From Methanosarcinaceae archaeon (lineage in GTDB: Archaea; Halobacteriota; Methanosarcinia; Methanosarcinales; Methanosarcinaceae), in assembly GCA_028690255.1 (NCBI GenBank), contig JAQVBP010000146.1, positions 1-5,107 on the forward strand: DNA of 5,107 nucleotides. The letters are read 5' to 3'. The notes beneath the pieces were generated by a model. That model worked only from the letters and a program-made list of their open reading frames with translations. It did no database searches and was not told the origin of the DNA. Of the stretch, positions 1-5,090 are shown piece by piece; position 1 is the stretch's first letter; each line of letters begins with the position of its first letter. Both the position numbers and the translations under genes were made by a program.

Positions 1-473
1 GGCTGCCACATGGCGACCCAGCCTATAATAAAAAGGCCCTCGGAAAGAAGGGAGATCGTCAGGGTCTGCTCGAAGGTGGAAAGAAGCTGGACCAGGCCCA
101 TGCAGGAGGTCAGGAAAAAGGAGCCTATTAAAAAGTCCCACCTTCCACGGGTTAGAAGCCTCTTCATTTCCGTCTTTGCGAGGGCCGTTTTATATACGAA
201 GTGATTTTGTACGGCTTCTGCAAGAGAGGACTCGACTTCGGGGGGGCAATCGCAGGAGGGGAGGTGAAAGATCATCTCAAGCGGCTTTTTAAAAGGCAGT
301 TCCTCAACGGCATCGAAAATATACTGTTCTGCGGAATCGTCAAGTTCCTTTTCGGGAAAGGGCGACGGGTCAAAGGAATTATAGACCTGCCAGATATTCC
401 GGACCTCGATTTCGATTATTATCCTATCCCCGGCTTTACTGTAGAACGACTCGACCTTTACCACCGGAACCAT
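1..473 (-). CDS. Partial membrane protein of unknown function, C-terminus beyond window
   Basis: This minus-strand frame is open from 473 to the left edge, so at least 157 residues are encoded and the stop lies outside. I do not know its function. Residues 1-102 are soluble and acidic, with motifs such as GDRIIIEIEVRNIW and PFPEKELDDSAEQYI. A basic stretch (MKRLLTRGRW, 103-112) leads into two hydrophobic segments at about 114-131 and 139-155, the second ending in GLFIIGWVAMWQ. This reads like a family of small uncharacterised membrane proteins that I recall from methanogens and other prokaryotes, with a cytosolic N-terminal part and two membrane helices; that recall was not checked. The ATG at 473 directly abuts a GGGGGA stretch, and a GTG at 464 would have better spacing (9 nt), so the start could be 9 bases further in. 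It lies 96 bases downstream of the Cas4-like gene on the same strand. The plus-strand frames over it are shadows. Confidence 0.72.
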   Translation of the reverse strand, partial: MVPVVKVESFYSKAGDRIIIEIEVRNIWQVYNSFDPSPFPEKELDDSAEQYIFDAVEELPFKKPLEMIFHLPSCDCPPEVESSLAEAVQNHFVYKTALAKTEMKRLLTRGRWDFLIGSFFLTSCMGLVQLLSTFEQTLTISLLSEGLFIIGWVAMWQ

Positions 474-497
474 TCCCCCTAAACTCTGGCCATACCC

Positions 498-509
498 CTT
501 AAATAATTC
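498..509 (-). promoter_or_regulatory. Possible TATA-like box for the partial membrane protein gene
   Basis: On the minus strand this reads GAATTATTTAAG. An AT-rich box about 25-35 bases before the ATG at 473 would fit an archaeal promoter giving a very short leader. The gene could equally be read through from the Cas4-like gene. This is a by-eye match only. Confidence 0.3.
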
Positions 510-546
510 AGACGATTGGTGATAATTCTTTTGACCGGAATGCAGA

Positions 547-568
547 AGCCGGGCGTCAAAGCCTGGCT
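547..568 (-). terminator. Imperfect inverted repeat just after the Cas4-like stop codon
   Basis: AGCCGGGC (547-554) and GCCTGGCT (561-568) form an 8-bp stem with a 6-base loop and one non-Watson-Crick position. On the minus-strand transcript it begins two bases after the TGA of the Cas4-like gene. There is no clear U tract behind it, and archaeal termination usually depends on U-rich stretches. It may therefore be an RNA 3'-end structure, a weak terminator, or chance. Confidence 0.25.
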
Positions 569-569
569 G

Positions 570-1391
570 TCAGAAGAGTTTGGACAGGAGGGAGGAGGGC
601 TTCTGGGCACACTGATCAAAAAAGCTGCAATGAGTACAGAGGGGGCCTTCTTTCTTTTCGGGCATGAACCCGTTTTTTATCTTTTCAACCCGCCTGCAGA
701 CCTTGAGGACCTCCCGCCGGTCCGCGGCCCTGAGCCTGACTTTCCTGAGAAGCCCGTGCCCTGCGTATTCCACGAAGGCGTCCTCCATGGCTTTTCCCCT
801 TTCGGCCTCAAGGAGAAGGACCAGGGCCGTGACATGAAAACGGTCCCGGGCCCAGACGCCGCTTGTGGGGCAGTTTCCGGTTTTTATCACGGAGGGCAGG
901 AGGGTTTCTTCGAAGCAGACCAGTTTCGAAGGGGACCCTTTCAGGTTCAGGCGTTCTGAAGAGAGGAAGGGTTCGCTTTTCACGGGAGTCAGGGCGGCCA
1001 AAAAGTTTTTCTTCCCGTACTCCTCAAGAGTTTGCAGAAGATTGGCTCCGATTTCCGGGAGCCGGGCCTCCGCAAGGGCTTTACCTTCCCCGAGCAGGGC
1101 TTCGTCCACGGCTGTAAATTCCCCGGGATAAAGCAGAGGCAGGTCTTCGGCCGCGCAGGCGAGGGCAGCTTCAAGGGCCGAATTCAGACTATCGGCGTTT
1201 AACGAATCCCCTCCCATAAGCTCGGGATAGGTAAGGGCAAGCTCTTTTTCGAGCATACGTTCTACCCTGGCGGCAGTCATTTCAGGGAGAAGTTCAAATC
1301 CCCTGGACGTATAATAGACCCGTCTCGGACAACCAAAATACAGCAGCAGGTCCGAAACGCTTGACTGAGAAGTTTGAGCACCAGACTTCAT
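570..1391 (-). CDS. Orphan Cas4-like / DUF83 (PD-(D/E)XK superfamily) protein with altered active-site motifs
   Basis: The 273-residue product has the Cas4/Dna2-nuclease cysteine layout: C21 in FGCPRRVYY near the N-terminus, and C252, C255 and C261 in CTHCSFFDQC near the C-terminus. In this family the four cysteines hold a 4Fe-4S cluster around a RecB-like nuclease core. The core should show a GxxD motif and an ExK motif. Here the matching places by eye are G152-S-P-S155-K and P166-S-V-I-K170-T-G. The lysine remains, but the aspartate and glutamate appear replaced. It may be a non-catalytic or divergent DNA-binding member. I chose the ATG at 1391 over the in-frame ATG at 1487 because a TATA-like box at 1417-1427 lies about 30 bases upstream of it and the Cas4-like fold starts right after (SVSDLLLYFGCPRR). 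No other cas gene and no CRISPR array is in the window. Calling it cas4 proper is not justified; DUF83 family membership is fairly secure. Confidence 0.75.
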   Translation of the reverse strand: MKSGAQTSQSSVSDLLLYFGCPRRVYYTSRGFELLPEMTAARVERMLEKELALTYPELMGGDSLNADSLNSALEAALACAAEDLPLLYPGEFTAVDEALLGEGKALAEARLPEIGANLLQTLEEYGKKNFLAALTPVKSEPFLSSERLNLKGSPSKLVCFEETLLPSVIKTGNCPTSGVWARDRFHVTALVLLLEAERGKAMEDAFVEYAGHGLLRKVRLRAADRREVLKVCRRVEKIKNGFMPEKKEGPLCTHCSFFDQCAQKPSSLLSKLF

Positions 1392-1393
1392 AA

Positions 1394-1444
1394 CATGTAA
1401 ATTTACGTTACAGTACATATTAATAATCGCATGAAGATTTACAT
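1394..1444 (-). repeat. Two imperfect 15-bp direct repeats in the Cas4-like promoter
   Basis: Read on the minus strand, ATGTAAATCTTCATG (1444-1430) and ACGTAAATTTACATG (1408-1394) match at 12 of 15 positions and are 36 bases apart start to start. The proximal copy contains the perfect palindrome GTAAATTTAC (1397-1406). The octamers ATGTAAAT (1395-1402) and ATTTACAT (1437-1444) also form an inverted pair on the plus strand. The repeats flank the TATA-like box of the Cas4-like gene, so they could be operator half-sites. No bound protein is known. Confidence 0.4.
1417..1427 (-). promoter_or_regulatory. TATA-like box of the Cas4-like gene
   Basis: The plus strand reads CATATTAATAA, giving TTATTAATATG on the minus strand. 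It is centred about 31 bases upstream of the ATG at 1391. Archaeal TATA boxes sit about 26 bases before the transcription start, so the predicted mRNA would be nearly leaderless. This fits the absence of a Shine-Dalgarno motif before that ATG. Confidence 0.45.
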
Positions 1445-1476
1445 CCAGCACCAGCCAGGAAAAATATGCGACAATC

Positions 1477-1494
1477 AACGAAATCACATTCGTT
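1477..1494. promoter_or_regulatory. Dyad AACGAA-N6-TTCGTT, candidate operator
   Basis: AACGAA (1477-1482) and TTCGTT (1489-1494) are a perfect 6-bp inverted repeat with a 6-base spacer. The dyad runs into the TATA-like box of the HTH regulator gene. A third copy of the half-site lies at 1542-1547, just inside that gene, and is part of an 8-bp inverted match between ATTCGTTA (1488-1495) and TAACGAAT (1541-1548). Dyads of about this size overlapping a TATA/BRE region are typical of autoregulated dimeric HTH repressors. Which protein binds is inferred. Confidence 0.45.
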
Positions 1495-1504
1495 AAATAT
1501 ATAT
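1493..1504 (+). promoter_or_regulatory. TATA-like box of the HTH regulator gene
   Basis: TTAAATATATAT is a good match to an archaeal TATA box. It predicts transcription starting near 1524-1528, only a few bases before the ATG at 1533. An in-frame ATG at 1503 lies inside the box and is therefore an unlikely start. Confidence 0.6.
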
Positions 1505-1532
1505 GGGAACATTTCTTCTTAGGTATGGAGTC

Positions 1533-2273
1533 ATGACATCTAACGAATTATCAGAGAATCTCCGGAACCGTTTGGCTGAAAAAATGGCCGGAGAGATCAC
1601 CCTTTCCGAAAAACCAGGGGAATCCCTTAAAAAGTGGAGGTTGAATTTCGATATCTCCCAGACCGATATCGCAAACTACCTTAAAGTATCTCCATCCGTG
1701 ATAAGCGACTACGAGAGCGGAAGGAGAAAATCGCCCGGGACCATGATTGTCAGAAAGATCGTTGAGTCCCTGCTTGAGATTGACCTGGGGCGAGGCGGAA
1801 AAAAGATCCACAATTACGAAACAATGCTGGGCACTGAAAACAGTTCCAGATCAATTTATTCCACATACGAATACACAATTCCCATACAACTTGCAAAACT
1901 GGTCAACCTTCTCGAAGCCGATGTCGTCTACAAAGGCGTGGAAAAACCTCTTTATGGCTTTACCGTAATTGACAGTCAGCGGGCCATTCTGGAGCTTTCC
2001 TCCCACGAGTTCCAGCGCCTCTACGGCTGGAGTACGGACCGGGCCATGGTCTTTACAAAGGTGACCACCGGAAAGTCCCCCTTAGTAGCAATCCGGGTCA
2101 CCAACCTGAAACCCGGAGCAATCGTAATCCACGGGCTTCGCGCGGACCAGGTGGACCCGGCGGCCGTCAAAATGGCCGAGGTTGACAGGATCCCCCTGAT
2201 AGCGACCACAATGGACCTGGATAAGGCCCTACAATTATTGAAAAAATACAGCAAGTATCAGGTAAATGAATGA
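1533..2273 (+). CDS. HTH (Cro/C1-type) transcriptional regulator with C-terminal putative ligand-binding domain
   Basis: The 246-residue product has an N-terminal helix-turn-helix of the XRE (Cro/C1) type at about residues 32-68, including ISQTDIANYLKVSPSVISDY and ESGRRKSPG, where the recognition helix would be around SPSVISDYESG. A linker follows (90-112), then an alpha/beta C-terminal domain at about 113-240 with the conserved-looking stretches PLYGFTVIDSQRAIL, GAIVIHGLRADQVDPAAV and RIPLIAT. That half resembles the C-terminal regions of archaeal predicted regulators (COG1709-like, from memory) and may sense a small molecule. I chose the ATG at 1533 over the one at 1503 because the latter falls within the TATA box and because AGGT at 1521-1524 precedes 1533. 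It is divergent from the Cas4-like gene and sits 99 bases upstream of the HMG-CoA synthase gene on the same strand, so control of the mevalonate operon, itself or the divergent gene is plausible but inferred. Confidence 0.85.
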   Translation: MTSNELSENLRNRLAEKMAGEITLSEKPGESLKKWRLNFDISQTDIANYLKVSPSVISDYESGRRKSPGTMIVRKIVESLLEIDLGRGGKKIHNYETMLGTENSSRSIYSTYEYTIPIQLAKLVNLLEADVVYKGVEKPLYGFTVIDSQRAILELSSHEFQRLYGWSTDRAMVFTKVTTGKSPLVAIRVTNLKPGAIVIHGLRADQVDPAAVKMAEVDRIPLIATTMDLDKALQLLKKYSKYQVNE

Positions 2274-2288
2274 GTTCTTTGAAAAACC

Positions 2289-2300
2289 GGATAAATAAAC
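2289..2300 (+). promoter_or_regulatory. Possible TATA-like box of the HMG-CoA synthase operon
   Basis: GGATAAATAAAC lies about 75-80 bases before the HMG-CoA synthase ATG. It would give a 5' leader of about 50 bases that contains the Shine-Dalgarno site. A second AT-rich stretch, TCTATAAAAA (2352-2361), is too close to the start codon to be the promoter of a leadered transcript. The operon might also be read from the HTH gene promoter. Confidence 0.35.
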
Positions 2301-2303
2301 TTC

Positions 2304-2319
2304 AGATGAATAAACATCT
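2304..2319. promoter_or_regulatory. Small dyad AGATG-N6-CATCT upstream of the HMG-CoA synthase gene
   Basis: AGATG (2304-2308) and CATCT (2315-2319) are a perfect 5-bp inverted repeat with a 6-base spacer, placed between the possible TATA box and the predicted transcription start. The direct repeat AATAAAC occurs at 2294-2300 and 2309-2315. The spacing pattern resembles the dyad at 1477-1494 although the half-site differs. It is a weak operator candidate. Confidence 0.25.
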
Positions 2320-2372
2320 ACGACTATTACAATCCAACCCCTTCTTAATTTTCTATAAAAACAGGTGATAAT

Positions 2373-3422
2373 ATGACTATCGGAATAGTATCCTACGGCG
2401 CATATGTCCCGAGATACAGGATCAAGGTCGAAGAAATCGCCAGGCTCTGGGGAGACGACGCGGAGATCCTTAAAAAAGGCCTGATGGTACTCGAAAAATC
2501 CGTACCTGCTCTCGATGAGGACGCGGCGACCATTGCCGTCGAAGCCGCCCGCTCCGCCCTCGCCCGCGGAGCCTTCGACCCTTCCCGTATAGGGGCCGTC
2601 TACACAGGTTCGGAAAGCCACCCATATGCCGTAAAACCCACAAGTACTATTGTAGCCCAGGCGGTCGGAGCAACCCCCGACCTGACGGCCGCAGACTTCG
2701 AGTTCGCCTGTAAGGCAGGAACAGCCGCCGTCCAGGCCTGTATGGGACTCGTAAGTTCCGGAATGGTTGACCTCGGTCTTGCAATCGGAGCCGACGTCTC
2801 CCAGGGAGCTCCGAGTGACGCCCTGGAATACACGGCAGCAGCAGGAGGAGTAGCTCTGGTAATCGGACGAAACGAGTCCGAACTCTGCGCTGTGATTGAA
2901 GACACCTATTCCTTTACAACGGACACCCCTGACTTCTGGCGCAGGGAAGGCCAGCCTTACCCCGAACACGGAGGACGTTTTACGGGGGAGCCCGGCTACT
3001 TCAAGCACGTCACAAATGCCGCAAAAGGTCTCATGAAAAAGCTGGACACAAAACCCGAAGACTACGACTACGCGGTCTTTCACCAGCCAAACGGGAAATT
3101 CCCGAGAAATGCCGCAAAGATGCTCGGCTTCAGCAAGGAGCAGATAGCACCCGGCCTTGTGGTAACAAAGATAGGAAACACCTACTCGGGTTCCTGTATG
3201 ATGGGGCTTGCGGCAACCCTTGACCAGGCAAAGCCCGGAGACAGGATTTTTATGACGGCGTTCGGGTCCGGAGCAGGGTCCGACTCTTTCAGCATAACGG
3301 TTACCGACAGAATCGAGGAAATCCGGGACAAAGCCCCGAAAGTCTCCGAACTTATCAGGGACCCGATTTACCTGGACTACGGCCAGTATGCCAAGCATAA
3401 AGGAAAGATCCGTTTTGCCTGA
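2373..3422 (+). CDS. Hydroxymethylglutaryl-CoA synthase, archaeal type
   Basis: The enzyme condenses acetoacetyl-CoA with acetyl-CoA to HMG-CoA, the committed carbon skeleton for mevalonate and archaeal lipid isoprenoids; it acts in the cytosol. The 349-residue length fits the short archaeal type (about 345-350), below the eukaryotic enzymes. It has a thiolase-superfamily fold. The expected catalytic residues are visible: general base E81 in TGSESHPYAVKP, nucleophile C113 in FEFACKAGTAA, and H237 in VFHQPNGKFP. N269 and S272 (KIGNTYSGS) and the FGSGAGSDSF loop at 297-306 fit the active site and substrate pocket. The ATG at 2373 is preceded by AGGTGAT (2363-2369), and the protein begins with the usual GIVSYGAYVPRYRI. 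It is the first gene of the three-gene operon, 16 bases before the thiolase. In archaea it forms a complex with the next two products. A large minus-strand open frame over this gene is a shadow. Confidence 0.97.
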   Translation: MTIGIVSYGAYVPRYRIKVEEIARLWGDDAEILKKGLMVLEKSVPALDEDAATIAVEAARSALARGAFDPSRIGAVYTGSESHPYAVKPTSTIVAQAVGATPDLTAADFEFACKAGTAAVQACMGLVSSGMVDLGLAIGADVSQGAPSDALEYTAAAGGVALVIGRNESELCAVIEDTYSFTTDTPDFWRREGQPYPEHGGRFTGEPGYFKHVTNAAKGLMKKLDTKPEDYDYAVFHQPNGKFPRNAAKMLGFSKEQIAPGLVVTKIGNTYSGSCMMGLAATLDQAKPGDRIFMTAFGSGAGSDSFSITVTDRIEEIRDKAPKVSELIRDPIYLDYGQYAKHKGKIRFA

Positions 3423-3438
3423 AAAAGGGGGTATGCAA

Positions 3439-4611
3439 ATGAGAGATGTAGCAATTATCGGAGTAAAAAACACAAAATACGGAGAACTCTGGGACCGTTC
3501 TCTCAGACAGCTCGTGGTAGAAGCCGGAATCGGAGCTATTGAGGACGCCGGAGTCAGTGGAAAGGATATCGACGCCCTTTACGTCGGGAACATGAGCGGA
3601 GGGCGTTTTATTGACCAGGAACACATAGGAGCCTTAATCGCCGACTATTCCGGGCTTTCCCGGAACCTGCACGTGCCCGCGACAAGGGTCGAAGCTGCCT
3701 GTGCTTCAGGCGGACTTGCCCTTCGCCAGGCTATCATGACCGTGGCTTCCGGCTACGGGGACATTGTGATTGCAGCCGGGGCCGAGAAGATGACGGACGT
3801 CTGCTCCAGTGAAGCTTCAACAGCCCTTGCGGCAGCCGCGGACCGGGAATGGGAAGGAATGGCAGGAGCCACTTTCCCGGGCCTCTATGCAATGATCGCC
3901 CGCCTGCACATGCACAAATACGGGACGACAAGCGAACAGCTGGCCGAGGTTGCGGTCAAGAACCACAGTAATGGGGTCCATAACCCTATTGCCCAGTACA
4001 GGAACAAAATCACGGTCGAGCAGGTCCTGAGCTCGATTATGGTTGCCGACCCCCTGCACATCTTTGACTGTTCCCCGATTACGGACGGGGCCTCAGCCGT
4101 TGTGCTGGCGCCGGCCGAGATTGCCCATAAGTACACCGACACCCCCATTTACATCAAGGCGACAGCCCAGGCCAGTGATACCATCGCCCTTCATGACAGG
4201 CGGGACATCACCACCCTGGACGCCACGGTCGTGGCCGCAAGGCGGGCCTATGAGATGGCAAAGGTGGGGCCGAAGGATATCGACCTTGTGGAAGTGCATG
4301 ACTGCTTTACCATTGCCGAGATCTGTGCCATAGAGGACCTTGGTTTTGCCGAGAAAGGCAAAGGAGGACTCGTTACCGCAGAAGGGGAAACCGCAATCGG
4401 CGGAAGGATCCCGGTCAATACCTCGGGCGGCCTTAAAGCCTGCGGACACCCTGTCGGAGCGACCGGCATCAAGCAGGCAGCTGAAATCGTAACCCAGCTC
4501 CGCGGAGAAGCCGGCGGACGCCAGGTGGACGGGGCCGAGTACGGCATGACCCACAACGTGGGAGGGTCAGGCGCAACCGCAGCAATACATATCTTTTCGA
4601 GGAACAGGTGA
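3439..4611 (+). CDS. Acetyl-CoA C-acetyltransferase (acetoacetyl-CoA thiolase), archaeal SCP2-like type
   Basis: The 390-residue enzyme condenses two acetyl-CoA into acetoacetyl-CoA, the first step of the mevalonate pathway. The nucleophilic cysteine is C88 in VEAACASGG. The archaeal/SCP2-thiolase hallmarks follow: H287-D-C289-F (EVHDCFTIAEI), C335-G-H337-P (GGLKACGHPVGATG) and a closing NVGGSGATA with glycine where classical biosynthetic thiolases have the second cysteine. In SCP2-like thiolases the HDCF cysteine is thought to take that role. The condensation is thermodynamically unfavourable, and direct hand-over to HMG-CoA synthase in the archaeal complex helps to pull it. I chose the ATG at 3439 because GGGGG at 3427-3431 is 7 bases upstream; the ATG at 3433 is almost on top of it, and an ATG at 3388 lies inside the HMG-CoA synthase gene. 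The stop codon at 4609-4611 overlaps the ribosome binding site of the next gene, which suggests translational coupling. Confidence 0.96.
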   Translation: MRDVAIIGVKNTKYGELWDRSLRQLVVEAGIGAIEDAGVSGKDIDALYVGNMSGGRFIDQEHIGALIADYSGLSRNLHVPATRVEAACASGGLALRQAIMTVASGYGDIVIAAGAEKMTDVCSSEASTALAAAADREWEGMAGATFPGLYAMIARLHMHKYGTTSEQLAEVAVKNHSNGVHNPIAQYRNKITVEQVLSSIMVADPLHIFDCSPITDGASAVVLAPAEIAHKYTDTPIYIKATAQASDTIALHDRRDITTLDATVVAARRAYEMAKVGPKDIDLVEVHDCFTIAEICAIEDLGFAEKGKGGLVTAEGETAIGGRIPVNTSGGLKACGHPVGATGIKQAAEIVTQLRGEAGGRQVDGAEYGMTHNVGGSGATAAIHIFSRNR

Positions 4612-4617
4612 TCCGAG

Positions 4618-5013
4618 ATGTCAGTACCAAGATTCTGGAGAAATCTGGGCAGCAGATACAACCTTGAGGGCACTCACTGCAAGGAGTGCGGGGAGTATTA
4701 CTATCCCCCGAGGGACACCTGCGTAAACTGCAGGCGGCTCGGAAAAATCGAAGCTTATAAATTCAAAGGCACAGGCGAAGTGGTGACCTTTACGGTAATC
4801 CACACTGCAGCCGAAGGGTTTGAAGAACAGACCCCGTATGCTCTTGCCATCATCAAACTGGACGAAGGCCCCTGCCTCACCTCCCAGATCGTGGGGGACC
4901 CGGAAAAGGTGCACATCGGACTGCGGGTAAGATCCGTCTTCCGCAAACTCGGCTCGGACGGCGAGCGGGGTATGATCTACTACGGCACCAAGTTCATCCC
5001 GGACGAGGCCTGA
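4618..5013 (+). CDS. DUF35 Zn-ribbon/OB-fold protein, scaffold of the thiolase/HMG-CoA synthase complex
   Basis: The 131-residue product has a rubredoxin-like zinc ribbon at residues 21-38 with the knuckles C21-K-E-C24 and C35-V-N-C38, followed by an OB-fold at about 45-127 (FKGTGEVVTFTVIHTA, PYALAIIKLDEGP, GLRVRSVFRK). This is the standard layout of DUF35 (OB-fold nucleic acid binding-like) proteins. Despite the fold name, the archaeal member next to thiolase and HMG-CoA synthase is known from a methanogen complex structure to bridge the two enzymes and contribute to a shared CoA-binding site. That role is assigned here from family and gene order. The ATG at 4618 is preceded by AGGTGAT (4606-4612), which covers the thiolase stop codon, so the two genes are six bases apart and probably coupled. 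It is the last gene of the operon visible here. Confidence 0.93.
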   Translation: MSVPRFWRNLGSRYNLEGTHCKECGEYYYPPRDTCVNCRRLGKIEAYKFKGTGEVVTFTVIHTAAEGFEEQTPYALAIIKLDEGPCLTSQIVGDPEKVHIGLRVRSVFRKLGSDGERGMIYYGTKFIPDEA

Positions 5014-5022
5014 GAAAGAAGT

Positions 5023-5044
5023 CTTTTCGGCCAGGTTCGAAAAG
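5023..5044 (+). other. Potential hairpin downstream of the operon
   Basis: CTTTTCG (5023-5029) and CGAAAAG (5038-5044) are a perfect 7-bp inverted repeat with an 8-base loop, beginning 10 bases after the DUF35 stop. CGAAAAG recurs at 5048-5054 and 5058-5064, so the left arm could pair with any of three right arms. It may protect or shape the operon mRNA 3' end. There is no following U tract, so intrinsic termination is not evident. Confidence 0.35.
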
Positions 5045-5075
5045 GTTCGAAAAGGTTCGAAAAGGTTCGGCCAGA
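5026..5075 (+). repeat. Five-unit decamer tandem repeat with related end units
   Basis: Five 10-base units run without a gap. The first (5026-5035) is TTCGGCCAGG. Three identical inner units TTCGAAAAGG start at 5036, 5046 and 5056. The last (5066-5075) is TTCGGCCAGA. TTCG begins every unit, TTCGAA is self-complementary, and the period equals about one helical turn. The array lies outside any gene I can see. It could be slippage-generated sequence or a phased protein-binding site. Confidence 0.7.
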
Positions 5076-5090
5076 CCAGGGATCTGGATC

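Noticed and set aside
10..482. Two plus-strand open frames at 10-204 and 201-482
   Set aside because: They are antisense to the minus-strand membrane protein frame, which has coherent helices and domain layout, and they lack convincing start signals.
570..1391. Evidence for a CRISPR-Cas adaptation module
   Set aside because: No cas1, cas2, effector gene or array is present; the gene stands alone beside unrelated genes.
1392..1487. N-terminal extension of the Cas4-like protein from the ATG at 1487
   Set aside because: It would place the TATA-like box and the repeats inside the coding region, and the 32 extra residues do not look like part of the family; the VNLH repeat in them simply reflects the DNA direct repeat.
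1503..1532. Start of the HTH regulator at the ATG at 1503
   Set aside because: This ATG lies in the TATA-like box itself, so a transcript from that promoter would not contain it.
2235..3473. Long minus-strand open frame (412 codons) over the HMG-CoA synthase gene
   Set aside because: Its translation is rich in Cys, Gly, Ser and Val with no recognisable motif, and it is fully antisense to a gene with all catalytic residues. It is a shadow of codon bias.
4093..4673. Minus-strand open frames over the 3' part of the thiolase gene
   Set aside because: They are antisense to the conserved HDCF and CGHP regions of the thiolase and show no family features.
5034..5070. tRNA gene, because GGTTCGA resembles a T-arm
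   Set aside because: The motif recurs every 10 bases and there is no acceptor, D or anticodon arm around it.
5026..5075. CRISPR array
   Set aside because: The units are 10 bases long with no spacers between them. The nearby Cas4-like gene raised the idea, but nothing in the repeat supports it.
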